Shown piece after piece: positions 1-7,591 of a stretch of 17,956 bases of DNA. Made by a program: the position numbers and the translations under genes. Position 1 is the stretch's first letter; the number at the start of each line of letters is the position of its first letter. The DNA is taken from assembly GCA_019114885.1 (NCBI GenBank), contig DXEQ01000134.1, positions 1-17,956 on the forward strand, read 5' to 3'. The notes beneath the pieces are model-generated. The model was not told the DNA's origin, made no database searches, and was given only the letters and a program-made list of their open reading frames with translations. The DNA is from Candidatus Anaerobutyricum stercoripullorum. Lineage in GTDB: Bacteria; Bacillota; Clostridia; Lachnospirales; Lachnospiraceae.

Positions 1-229
1 TCTCCAGATCACGGAACAGATAACCGGAGTCACAACTTCTATCATAGTAAGCACACAGCATCTGTGTGGCAAATGATTTGCCAAAACGTCTCGGCCTGCT
101 GACGCAGGTCAATTTTTCTTTCGTACCCAGCGTGCTGTTCACAAAATCAATCAACATGGATTTATCAACATACAACCCTTTCCGAATGGATGCAAAGCCC
201 GCATTTCCCAGATTCAGATATCGACCCAT
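1..229 (-). CDS. AAA-ATPase-like protein, N-terminal part (runs off left edge)
   Basis: Translating the minus strand from the ATG at 229 gives 76 codons with no stop before the window edge. The protein begins MGRYLNLGN and contains GLYVDKS at about residue 18 and SRPRRFGKS at about residue 46. These are the hallmark N-terminal motifs of the AAA-ATPase-like family (PF09820), the second being its Walker A-like nucleotide loop. Full-length members usually have a PD-(D/E)XK nuclease-like domain at the C-terminus, which would lie outside the window. The start is supported by a GGAGG ribosome binding site nine bases or so upstream. The first 65 bases overlap the 3' end of the upstream araC-family gene in another frame, so the two may be translationally linked. 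Cellular role is unknown; the family is often multi-copy in gut Firmicutes and Bacteroidetes. Confidence 0.85.
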   Translation of the reverse strand, partial: MGRYLNLGNAGFASIRKGLYVDKSMLIDFVNSTLGTKEKLTCVSRPRRFGKSFATQMLCAYYDRSCDSGYLFRDLE

Positions 230-1199
230 CTGTGTTCCTCCTTTCCTCCACATTATTCATACTTTTCTCACAGCTAACCCTTTCCCCTTTCTGCGCCGTC
301 TCCCTTCTCCTGTACTCCCGGGGCGTGCAGTTGTAATACCGGCGGAACATTTTGGAGAAGTGGCTGGGACTGTCAAAGCCGCAGGACGCTGCGGCGTCCG
401 CGATGCTCCTGTTGGGATTGCCGCATAAGAATTCCGCTCCCTGCATGACCTTATACCGGAGGACATACTGCATGGGCGACATCTGCAGGGTGCGGCGGAA
501 GCAGCGCAGGCACTCCCGCTCGCTGAGTGCCGCCGCCCCGGCGATCTCCGACAGTGTGACGCTTTCCTGATAGTGCTGGTGAATGTAGCGCAGCATCGCC
601 TGCACGCGGAGATTGTCCTGACTGTTTCCCGCTCTCTCATGCGTTCCCGCCTCCGCCATGCTTTCCCTGTAATGTTCACAGAGAAACAGGCAGATTCTGG
701 ACAGATGTTCCCGCACGGCAAATTCATATCCCGGAGCCTCCGCTGCCAGAGCCGCGAACGCCTGGCAAAAGGCGCCGATCTCCTCCGGGTATTTCTCCCC
801 CTCCAGATAGCAGCCATCAAAACAGGTATTCTGTGTCAGCGGCAAAATGTATCGGACGGCAAAGACTGATTCCTGATCCCCCGCCACCAGCATGGGATGA
901 AAAACCAACGACTGCAGCTCTCCCTCTGACGCAGTGACGATATAATGTAAAATATTAGAATTTGCCACAAAAAAGTCCCCTTTCTTTAACTGAAAAGACT
1001 TTCCCGGAATCTGCACGGTCAGCACACCGCTTTTAGCATAGATCATCTCCATCTCTTCATGCCAGTGCCAGGGGAACTCCCGCTTGCCATCCATGGAATA
1101 AGGTTCCTGATAACCGGCACACGGAAACGCCAGACTCCCGTGGGGAATCAATTCTTTTTTGCTCTCATTGATATGCACCGAACAGCTTCCAACTGCCAT
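165..1199 (-). CDS. AraC-family transcriptional regulator with N-terminal cupin domain
   Basis: A 344-residue protein if started at the ATG at 1199, which has an AAAGGAGG site nine bases upstream. An in-frame ATG at 1223 lacks such a site. Residues about 25-110 form a cupin-like sensor region with HWHEE (about 45-49) and GDFFV. Residues about 198-298 form the double helix-turn-helix of AraC/XylS proteins, with the typical signature from FRRTLQMSP through CGFDSPSHFSKMFRRYYNCTPREYRR. Such proteins sense a small ligand, often a sugar, and regulate nearby genes. The domain normally ends shortly after REYRR. Here a further 46 or so residues, rich in charged residues and Cys, continue into the start of the downstream AAA-ATPase-like gene. 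Its target is unknown; the divergent PHP gene and itself are the nearest candidates. Confidence 0.93.
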   Translation of the reverse strand: MAVGSCSVHINESKKELIPHGSLAFPCAGYQEPYSMDGKREFPWHWHEEMEMIYAKSGVLTVQIPGKSFQLKKGDFFVANSNILHYIVTASEGELQSLVFHPMLVAGDQESVFAVRYILPLTQNTCFDGCYLEGEKYPEEIGAFCQAFAALAAEAPGYEFAVREHLSRICLFLCEHYRESMAEAGTHERAGNSQDNLRVQAMLRYIHQHYQESVTLSEIAGAAALSERECLRCFRRTLQMSPMQYVLRYKVMQGAEFLCGNPNRSIADAAASCGFDSPSHFSKMFRRYYNCTPREYRRRETAQKGERVSCEKSMNNVEERRNTDGSISESGKCGLCIHSERVVC

Positions 1200-1261
1200 A
1201 TGGGATGACCTCCTTTTATTCATTCCTTCTATCGTTCCTTCTATTTTGTCGTTTTTGTTTT

Positions 1262-1290
1262 ATTATACGTCCATATCGCGCTTGTTTCAA
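1262..1290 (-). promoter_or_regulatory. Promoter of the araC-family gene
   Basis: On the minus strand, TTGAAA (1290-1285) and TATAAT (1267-1262) are separated by exactly 17 bases. This is a near-consensus sigma-A-type promoter about 65 bases upstream of the chosen start at 1199. The -35 box lies inside a 31-bp palindrome, so binding there would probably block polymerase. Confidence 0.75.
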
Positions 1291-1301
1291 GCAATATATG
1301 G
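1271..1301. promoter_or_regulatory. 31-bp interrupted palindrome, candidate operator
   Basis: Arms CCATAT (1271-1276) and ATATGG (1296-1301) pair perfectly, as do the inner arms GCTTG (1280-1284) and CAAGC (1288-1292). Three-base spacers lie between the arms and at the centre. The symmetry is exact over 22 arm bases. It overlaps the -35 box of the araC promoter and lies between the two divergent genes. A dimeric regulator is the simplest reading; its identity is not known. Confidence 0.6.
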
Positions 1302-1333
1302 CGGTATTCTTATTTTACAGACATTTCTTCCAC

Positions 1334-1396
1334 TGCAGGCATTCATCCGATCGCAGGAGTCAGCTACAAGGCTGACGCCCAGGCTGTCTGCCTGCA
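1334..1396 (+). promoter_or_regulatory. Structured leader of the PHP gene, possible cis-regulatory RNA
   Basis: TGCAGGCA (1334-1341) is perfectly complementary to TGCCTGCA (1389-1396) and encloses a second perfect stem, GTCAGC (1359-1364) with GCTGAC (1371-1376) around a six-base loop. The 3' arm can instead form a local hairpin, CAGGC (1380-1384) with GCCTG (1390-1394), which excludes the long-range stem. The element ends about 27 bases before the PHP start codon and has no T-run. It matches no riboswitch class that I recognise. Confidence 0.35.
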
Positions 1397-1422
1397 AATA
1401 AAGTTATCCACAGGAGGCTATC

Positions 1423-2322
1423 ATGATTGATTTACATATGCACAGTTACTATAGCAACGATGGGGAATACTCCCCGGCCGAACTGGTTAAAAAATGTTCG
1501 GACGCCGACATCCACCTCATGTCCATCGCCGATCACAACACCGTCCGTGCCACCGAAGAAGCGCTGGAAGCTGCCATATCTGCTTCCATCACCTGTCTTC
1601 CCGGCATCGAGATTGACTGCACTTATGAGAACACGGATTTTCATATGCTGGGATACGGTATGGACTGGAGAGCGCCGGTCTTTGCCGAGATTGAAAAAAA
1701 TGTACGGCGACAGGGGCAGTCTGCTTCTCTTCACATGCTGGAACAGACACGGAAACTGGGCTTTGATGTGACTGAGGAGGACATGCGGCAGATGGCGGCA
1801 GACAGTTACTGGCCGGAGACCTGGACCGGCGAAATGTTTGCCGAATATCTGCTGGCACAGCCTGAATATAATGACCACCCTCTCCTGGCGCCTTACCTGG
1901 CAGGCGGCGCAAGAAGCGATAATCCCTATGTCAACTTCTACTGGGACTATTATTCACAGGGGAAACCCTGTTTTGCAGAAATGTATTATCCCGATATGTG
2001 CCACATCATCGATATCATTCATGAAAATGGCGGTCTGGCCGTGCTGGCGCACCCTTATGTCAATCTGAAAGAAAAGAAATGCCTTCTGGGCGGCATCATC
2101 GATCTCGGCGTCGACGGGATAGAAGCCTTCAGCAGTTACCACACACCGTCTCAGACTGCCGACGCCCTCGCCGTGGCGCAGGCGCACGGTCTGTTCGTCA
2201 CCTGCGGCAGCGACTTCCACGGCAAGACAAAACCTTCCATTGCTCTGCGGCAGCACGGCTGCACCATTCCCGGGGAGGAGATGGAACGGCAGATGGAAGC
2301 GTTACTGGAGAGGGTCATTTAG
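1423..2322 (+). CDS. PHP-domain metal-dependent phosphoesterase
   Basis: A 299-residue cytoplasmic protein with a complete set of PHP-domain metal ligands: DLHMHS (H5, H7), SIADHNT (D37, H38), GIEID (E63), HMLGY (H74), LAHP (H210), SSYHTP (H240) and GSDFHG (D264, H266). This pattern matches the YciV/TrpH branch of PHP phosphoesterases. Characterised members hydrolyse 3',5'-nucleoside bisphosphates or trim short RNAs 5' to 3'; the exact substrate here is inferred only from the family. The length fits that family. The start is supported by an AGGAGG site five bases before the ATG. It is transcribed divergently from the araC-family gene and preceded by a potentially structured leader. No co-transcribed partner is evident, because the next plus-strand gene has its own promoter. 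Confidence 0.93.
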   Translation: MIDLHMHSYYSNDGEYSPAELVKKCSDADIHLMSIADHNTVRATEEALEAAISASITCLPGIEIDCTYENTDFHMLGYGMDWRAPVFAEIEKNVRRQGQSASLHMLEQTRKLGFDVTEEDMRQMAADSYWPETWTGEMFAEYLLAQPEYNDHPLLAPYLAGGARSDNPYVNFYWDYYSQGKPCFAEMYYPDMCHIIDIIHENGGLAVLAHPYVNLKEKKCLLGGIIDLGVDGIEAFSSYHTPSQTADALAVAQAHGLFVTCGSDFHGKTKPSIALRQHGCTIPGEEMERQMEALLERVI

Positions 2323-2413
2323 TGGCAATGGACATTACTGCCGGATAGGACAGACCAGCAGCAAAGGACGCGCTTCTGGAGAAAGCAGGCCAGCGGCAGT
2401 GAGCGTCTTATTT

Positions 2414-2441
2414 TTGATAGTCTTCCCACGCCGATTATGTT
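2414..2441 (+). promoter_or_regulatory. Promoter of the AlkA-like glycosylase gene
   Basis: TTGATA (2414-2419) and TATGTT (2436-2441) are spaced by 16 bases, which predicts transcription from about 2448-2450. The first in-frame ATG (2442) would then lie upstream of the transcript, favouring the TTG start at 2484. The rest of the interval between the PHP gene and this promoter shows nothing I can name. Confidence 0.5.
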
Positions 2442-2483
2442 ATGATGGAACAAGACAGATTACGGACACAGGAGGACACATTT

Positions 2484-3125
2484 TTGTATTTTGAATATGG
2501 TGATACGGAACTGAATTATCTGAAAAAGAAAGACAAGATTCTTGGCGCGGTGATCGATCAGGTGGGATATGTCTATCGGGAGGTGGACGCCGACCTGTTC
2601 TCGTCCGTGGTGCATCACATCGTGGGACAGCAGATCTCCACCAAAGCACAGGCCACCATCTGGCGGCGGTTCCAGGACGGTTTTGAGAAGATTGACGCCG
2701 ACCACATCCTGGCGCTGGACGCCGAAGAACTGCAGTCCTTCGGCATCTCCTTTCGCAAGGTGGAATACATCCGCGACTTTGCGGGAAAGGTGCAGCGCGG
2801 CGAGTTTAATCTGGAGCAGATCGCCCACATGTCGGACGAGGACGCCATCAGGGCGCTGTCTTCTCTCAAGGGCATCGGCGTGTGGACGGCGGAAATGCTT
2901 CTCCTCTTCTGCCTGCAGCGGCCCGACGTGTTCAGCTTTGACGACCTTGCGATTCAGCGGGGACTGCGCATGACTTATCATCACCGGGCCATCACCCGGA
3001 AGCTCTTCGAAAAATACAGGCGGCGGTTCAGTCCTTACTGCAGCGTCGCCAGCCTGTATCTCTGGGCCGTGGCCGGAGGAGCGATTCCTGACATGAGAGA
3101 TTACGCGCCGAAAAAGAAACCATGA
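2484..3125 (+). CDS. AlkA-like DNA-3-methyladenine glycosylase (HhH-GPD family)
   Basis: A base-excision repair enzyme that should remove alkylated bases from DNA. With a TTG start at 2484 it has 213 residues. The helix-hairpin-helix LKGIGVWTAEMLLLF lies at about residues 128-142. It is followed by the Asp-containing segment PDVFSFDDLA, whose second Asp at about residue 154 corresponds to the catalytic Asp of E. coli AlkA. No C-terminal Cys cluster is present, which argues against an endonuclease III-type enzyme. The TTG is preceded by GGAGG with eight-base spacing, and the product then begins with YFEYGD, as I expect for homologues. Starting at the ATG at 2442 would add 14 residues, but that codon overlaps the predicted -10 box and lacks a ribosome site. 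The stop lies one base from the convergent debranching-enzyme stop. Confidence 0.88.
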   Translation: MYFEYGDTELNYLKKKDKILGAVIDQVGYVYREVDADLFSSVVHHIVGQQISTKAQATIWRRFQDGFEKIDADHILALDAEELQSFGISFRKVEYIRDFAGKVQRGEFNLEQIAHMSDEDAIRALSSLKGIGVWTAEMLLLFCLQRPDVFSFDDLAIQRGLRMTYHHRAITRKLFEKYRRRFSPYCSVASLYLWAVAGGAIPDMRDYAPKKKP

Positions 3126-3126
3126 T

Positions 3127-5325
3127 CTAAAACTGCCGTCCCACGAAGACAGCCACTGATCTTGGCCGCATGATGAAGTGGCTGTCGATTCTGGTCTGCT
3201 GACCATCCTCGTAGCAGTACCGGCCGCTACCGTCTCCCCAGGTATTGACGCAGAGATACCAGGAGCCGTTCTTGAGCGGCGGAAGGGTGATCTCCACGTC
3301 CGTCCAGTTGATGTTCAGGACAAGGTAGACGATATCGTCGCTGCCTTTTGTCCGGTCGTATCCGGCGAAGCTGACCGCAAATGTCTTGGCGTCGCCCGGA
3401 AGATTGATCTTATTGCCGTCCACATCGTAGGTCCGCATCGTCTCCATGCCGCAGACAGCGTCCGGCAGCTTGCGGCTGATGACCGGATGTTTTTTGCGGA
3501 AAGCAATCATATATTTGAAGAACTCAAAAAGATCTCTGTTTTTATCCAGCAGGCTCCAGTCCAGCCAGGAAATCTCATTATCCTGACAGTAGCCGTTGTT
3601 GTTGCCGTACTGGGTGTTGCCAAATTCATCACCGGCAAGGAACATCGGCGTTCCCCGGCTGCACATGAGCACGGCACAGGCATTGCGGATCATCCGGTAA
3701 CGCAGCCGCAGCACATCCTGATTATCGGTCTCTCCCTCCGCGCCGCAGTTCCAGCTGCGGTTGTCATCGCTGCCGTCCGTGTTATTCCAGCCATTGTTCT
3801 CATTGTGCTTTGTATTATAAGAATACAGATCGTAAAGGGTAAAGCCGTCGTGGCAGGTGAGGAAGTTGACGCAGGAATTATATCCGGCATAGTTATTATT
3901 ATATTCCGTAAAGAATCCGCCGTACATATCTCCGGAGCCGACGATCCGCCAGACAGCGTCGTTGGCCAGCCATGCGTCGCCTTTCAGATAACTGCGCATG
4001 GTGTCTCTGTATTTACCGTTCCACTCCGCCCACCGGTGATGGGCCGGGAAGCTTCCCACCTGATACATGCCGCCGGCGTCCCAGGCCTCCGCGATCAGCT
4101 TTACATTGCTGAGCACCGGGTCGTAAGCCAGACTGCTCAAAAGAGGGGGCATGTTCATCGGTGTGCCATCCTCATTTCTTCCCAGAATACTGGCAAGATC
4201 GAACCGGAATCCGTCGATACGGTAGTTGACGGTCCAGTAGCGCAGACACTCCAGGATCATCTGCCGGACAATGGGATGGTTACAGTTCAGCGTGTTGCCG
4301 CAGCCGCTGAAATTATAATAATTGCCGTCCGGCGTCAGCATATAGTAGACCTGATTGTCAAATCCCTTGAAACAGAATACCGGTCCCTTCTCGTTGCCTT
4401 CCGCCGTGTGATTGAACACCACATCGAGGATTACCTCAATCCCGTTATCATGAAGGTCGCGGATCAGTTCTTTCAGCTCCCATCCCTCATGGTTGGCGCT
4501 GACCTGGGAGGCATAGCTTGTATTCGGCGCGAAGAAGCTGACGGAATTATATCCCCAGTAATCCAGCAATTTCTTTCCGTCCACCTCTCTGGCGTTGGCC
4601 AGCTCGTCAAACTCGAATACCGGCATCAGCTCCACCGCGTTGACGCCCAGCTCTTTCAGATACGGAATCTTCTCCCGGAGACCGGCGAAGGTTCCCGGAC
4701 ATTTCACCCCGGAAGAACTGTGGCGGGTAAAGCCCCGGACATGGAGCTCATAGATGATCAGCTCACACATTTCCTGTTTTGACTGCGGCATATCGCCCCA
4801 GTCGAAGGTGTCTTTGACCACCCGGGCGTGATAGGCTCCCGCCTTGCCCTTTCCCCACTGGCGCTGACCGGCGACCGCTCTGGCGTACGGGTCCAGGAGG
4901 ATGTTGCGTCTGTCAAAAATGAGTCCTTTCTCCGGGTCGTACGGGCCGTCCACCCGGTAGGCGTATTCGAAATCTTCTATGTCCAGATTGAAGACGATCA
5001 TGGAATACACATCGCCAATCTTATATTCTTCCGGAAACGGAAGAACCGCGTAAGGCTCCTCCTCTCCCTTATGAAACAGAAGCAGCTCGCAGGATGTACC
5101 GCAGCGGGTGTGAACCGTAAAATTCACTCCGTTCTGGAGCGGCATGGCGCCATTGGTATCAAACAATCCCGGACGGACCGGAAAACCTGCGATCTCGTCG
5201 ATCGGTTTCACCGTCTCCTGTGATGTTGCAATATAACTGTAAGTATGTCCCTTCACCTTTTCACCTTTTCGTCCCTTCCTGCGCGCCGACATGCGCAGAT
5301 CCGTTCTGCGGATGCCGACACACAT
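3127..5325 (-). CDS. glgX: Glycogen debranching enzyme, GlgX/isoamylase type (GH13)
   Basis: A 732-residue enzyme expected to hydrolyse alpha-1,6 branches in glycogen or related glucans. An N-terminal CBM48-like beta domain (about 60-150, GVNFTVHT to LLDPYARA) precedes a GH13 barrel. Conserved regions include DVVFNH (301-306), GFRFD with the nucleophile D376, AEAWD with the acid/base E413, and CHDGF with the transition-state stabiliser D493. No signal peptide is evident, so it should act in the cytoplasm. The ATG at 5325 has a weak GGAG ten bases upstream. The first 23 residues are basic and low in homology, and a GTG at 5256 preceded by AGGTGA is a credible alternative start giving 709 residues. 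It lies 30 bases after the GGDEF gene, so both may share a transcript. Type I pullulanase is a less likely alternative. Confidence 0.93.
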   Translation of the reverse strand: MCVGIRRTDLRMSARRKGRKGEKVKGHTYSYIATSQETVKPIDEIAGFPVRPGLFDTNGAMPLQNGVNFTVHTRCGTSCELLLFHKGEEEPYAVLPFPEEYKIGDVYSMIVFNLDIEDFEYAYRVDGPYDPEKGLIFDRRNILLDPYARAVAGQRQWGKGKAGAYHARVVKDTFDWGDMPQSKQEMCELIIYELHVRGFTRHSSSGVKCPGTFAGLREKIPYLKELGVNAVELMPVFEFDELANAREVDGKKLLDYWGYNSVSFFAPNTSYASQVSANHEGWELKELIRDLHDNGIEVILDVVFNHTAEGNEKGPVFCFKGFDNQVYYMLTPDGNYYNFSGCGNTLNCNHPIVRQMILECLRYWTVNYRIDGFRFDLASILGRNEDGTPMNMPPLLSSLAYDPVLSNVKLIAEAWDAGGMYQVGSFPAHHRWAEWNGKYRDTMRSYLKGDAWLANDAVWRIVGSGDMYGGFFTEYNNNYAGYNSCVNFLTCHDGFTLYDLYSYNTKHNENNGWNNTDGSDDNRSWNCGAEGETDNQDVLRLRYRMIRNACAVLMCSRGTPMFLAGDEFGNTQYGNNNGYCQDNEISWLDWSLLDKNRDLFEFFKYMIAFRKKHPVISRKLPDAVCGMETMRTYDVDGNKINLPGDAKTFAVSFAGYDRTKGSDDIVYLVLNINWTDVEITLPPLKNGSWYLCVNTWGDGSGRYCYEDGQQTRIDSHFIMRPRSVAVFVGRQF

Positions 5326-5355
5326 TTTCTCTTATCTCCACGCGCCACTATGCTT

Positions 5356-7398
5356 TCACGCGTCATTTGGTTCATTTTCCTGCGTCCAGGCAGGATCGTA
5401 CAGCTTCACCCGCACAGACGCCTTCTTCTCAATACGTTTTCTCGCCTCATTGGCGGCGTCAATGGCCAGAGACGCACTGTCGCAATCCGGCCCGATCACA
5501 TAGACGCCTGTCCGGAGACGTATATCCGCGCCCGGGAATCTCCGGGACTGCAGTTTTTCAAACTCCTGGTTCCATTCCTCGATGATAGCCAGAAAATCAC
5601 TTTTCTTGTCATAGGGAACCAGTATGAGGAACTGGTCGGAGACCACACGGGTAAAGAAGAGTCCTTCCACATTTTCCAGCTTTTCCACAAAGTAGCTGGA
5701 GAACTCCTTCAAAAGCTGGTCTCCCACGCTGTATCCAAACTTCTTATTAAAATACTTAAATCCCACAAAATCCGTATAGAGCATCAGGTAGGAATCCGCG
5801 TAGCGGCCCACGATCAGATGCTCCGCCTCCGTCCGGAAACGGGAAAAGGACATCAGCCCCGTCAGACTGTCATACTCTGTCCAGTGCATCTCATGATATC
5901 TGTCTTCCGCCTTCGCCTGATTTCTGGCAAGATGGGCGGAAATGATCTTGGTCACTTCTCCCAGTTCTTTTCGGTTCTGTTTGGACCAGTACCGCTTTTC
6001 CCGGCATACCACGTAGGAGATGGCCCCGGTATATTTTCCTTCCAGATACATGGCGGCATACAGAACCGTCTTGGCCTTGCCCTGCATCAGAAGGGCCGCG
6101 CCCTGCGGCGAGTACATGCCCATGTTGTCGTAATGCAGAACGGTCGTCTGATATTCGTCATAACTCTGGAAGAGCGTCAGGAAGTCTTCCTTTGTGAAAC
6201 TGCCCGGCTCTTTCAGAACCTCCGGCGCGAAGTCGGATACCCACTGGTACTGTCGGCCGGTGTTCTTCTCTCTGATGTCCGTCCGGATGACCGTGATCCG
6301 GTCCAGCTGGAAACGATATCCGATCACTTCCAGAAGCAGCTTCATGGCCGCAGAAAAACTGCTGCTCTTTTCAAAAATCTCAAAGGCTGTGGAAATCACA
6401 TCGTTGTGAAGATAACGGATATCGATATCTCCTTTCAGAGGATGGTCTCTTTCCATCAGTTCAAACCGCTGCAGATTATCGCAGAACACGTAGCAGTTGC
6501 GTCCGTTCTCTTTGGCGCGGTACAGCGCCCAGTCCGCGTTCTCAAACAGCTGATCATAGGTGTAGCCCGATACATTTTCTTTCAGGAAACAGACGCCCAC
6601 ACTGCAGGTCACCGCGTAATCTTTGTCCTCAAAACGGATCTCCCGCACCGCCTTCACCAGCTGCATGGCCTTCTTTACCAGCGTGGCGTGGCTGATCTCC
6701 TTGAGAAAAACCACAAACTCATCGCCCCCGGCGCGCATGATGATATCCTTTTTCTCAAACATCCCCTCCAGAATCCGGGCAAGCCGCACCAGCACCTCAT
6801 CGCCAAACAGATGTCCGTACGTGTCGTTGGCATGTTTAAAAAAGTCCACATCCAGAACCATCATCCCGCAGGTCGCGTACGGGTCCTTGTGGGAGAGGTA
6901 CTCGTTGACCAGCTCTTTTCCGAAGAAATGGTTGTACAGAGAGGTCAGGGAGTCCCGCATGGCCTGCTCCCGGAGAATCGTCTCCCGGTTTTTCTCTGTG
7001 GTGATATCCTTAATGAGAATCGGCAGACTCTCGGAATGATCCATATCCGTAAGGGGCAGCGCCTGAAACAAAAGCCGCTCCGTTCTGCCGTCCTTCTCGA
7101 TGCGAATCTCCACGCTCTCTCTTATTCTGTTCTGATAAAAGTCCTGCATCTTACACCGGTCATCCGGACAGATGACCGAATCTTTATATAAATATTCCAG
7201 ATAATGGGGAATCTCTTTCTCCACTGTCAGAACGGTATCATAAATGATCAGCCTGTCATCTTTCATGAAATATTCGCAGATGCCCATGGCGCTTTTTCTT
7301 AAAATAGCGCTCAGCAATTCTGCTCTCTGTTCATAGATTTTTCTTTGCATATTCTTCACTCTCAATGTCTGATACAAATATTCTTCTGTCGTTGCCAT
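5356..7398 (-). CDS. Diguanylate cyclase-type protein with one intact and one degenerate GGDEF domain
   Basis: A 680-residue protein without obvious membrane segments. Residues 1-135 form a PAS-like sensory region. Residues about 145-305 are a canonical GGDEF domain with DSLTSLYN, the metal-binding DVDFFK, and AGGDEF (223-228), so it should make c-di-GMP from GTP. A canonical RxxD inhibitory site is absent (EKKD lies at that position). Residues about 340-490 resemble a GAF domain. Residues about 505-668 are a second GGDEF fold (DSLTGLMS, YSVGD) whose active motif has decayed to VSDQF (586-590), so this half is probably regulatory or a nucleotide sensor. The ATG at 7398 has a GGGAG about 11 bases upstream. 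The debranching-enzyme gene follows after 30 bases, which hints at a link between c-di-GMP signalling and glucan storage; this link is inference. Confidence 0.92.
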   Translation of the reverse strand: MATTEEYLYQTLRVKNMQRKIYEQRAELLSAILRKSAMGICEYFMKDDRLIIYDTVLTVEKEIPHYLEYLYKDSVICPDDRCKMQDFYQNRIRESVEIRIEKDGRTERLLFQALPLTDMDHSESLPILIKDITTEKNRETILREQAMRDSLTSLYNHFFGKELVNEYLSHKDPYATCGMMVLDVDFFKHANDTYGHLFGDEVLVRLARILEGMFEKKDIIMRAGGDEFVVFLKEISHATLVKKAMQLVKAVREIRFEDKDYAVTCSVGVCFLKENVSGYTYDQLFENADWALYRAKENGRNCYVFCDNLQRFELMERDHPLKGDIDIRYLHNDVISTAFEIFEKSSSFSAAMKLLLEVIGYRFQLDRITVIRTDIREKNTGRQYQWVSDFAPEVLKEPGSFTKEDFLTLFQSYDEYQTTVLHYDNMGMYSPQGAALLMQGKAKTVLYAAMYLEGKYTGAISYVVCREKRYWSKQNRKELGEVTKIISAHLARNQAKAEDRYHEMHWTEYDSLTGLMSFSRFRTEAEHLIVGRYADSYLMLYTDFVGFKYFNKKFGYSVGDQLLKEFSSYFVEKLENVEGLFFTRVVSDQFLILVPYDKKSDFLAIIEEWNQEFEKLQSRRFPGADIRLRTGVYVIGPDCDSASLAIDAANEARKRIEKKASVRVKLYDPAWTQENEPNDA

Positions 7399-7455
7399 CT
7401 GCTATTTTACTCCCGCCTTCGTAAACGGGCATCCCAATTCAAATAAAACGTTTTT

Positions 7456-7484
7456 ATTCTATCATATATAATTCTGCTTTTCCA
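7456..7484 (-). promoter_or_regulatory. Candidate promoter of the GGDEF gene
   Basis: On the minus strand, TGGAAA (7484-7479) and TAGAAT (7461-7456) are spaced by 17 bases. The predicted start falls in a perfect 10-bp palindrome, AAAACGTTTT (7445-7454). The AT-richness of this gap makes chance matches easy. Confidence 0.4.
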
Positions 7485-7542
7485 TGAAAAATATTATGGC
7501 ATTTTTGCTTTTTTTTGCAGAAATTTTTGCAACATATTTTTA

Positions 7543-7586
7543 CAAAAAAGAAACAGCCATATCTTAATTCATAAGATACAGCTGTT
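7543..7586 (-). terminator. Rho-independent terminator of the ech operon
   Basis: AACAGC (7552-7557) pairs with GCTGTT (7581-7586), and TATCTTA (7560-7566) with TAAGATA (7572-7578), around a five-base loop. The two intervening pairs become G-U wobbles only on the minus-strand RNA, giving a continuous 15-pair stem. It is followed on that strand by TTT, C and a run of six T. It lies six bases beyond the echF stop codon. Confidence 0.88.
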
Positions 7587-7591
7587 CACTC

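Noticed and set aside
66..428. Plus-strand open frame over the araC and ATPase junction
   Set aside because: Both minus-strand genes have recognisable protein motifs here; the plus frame has none.
2323..2413. Possible regulatory RNA or terminator after the PHP gene
   Set aside because: Only a distant CTGCCG/CGGCAG pairing with a loop of about 50 bases was seen and no T-run, so nothing can be supported.
3178..4782. Plus-strand open frame of 534 codons opposite the debranching enzyme
   Set aside because: It is antisense to conserved GH13 motifs, shows no ribosome site or family signature, and its Val/Ile/Ala-rich composition is typical of the reverse complement of such genes.
5245..7191. Very long plus-strand open frame (648 codons) opposite the GGDEF gene
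   Set aside because: It is a shadow of a well-supported minus-strand gene with clear domains. Its translation has no recognisable motif, and it runs across the glgX start and the 5356-7191 coding region.
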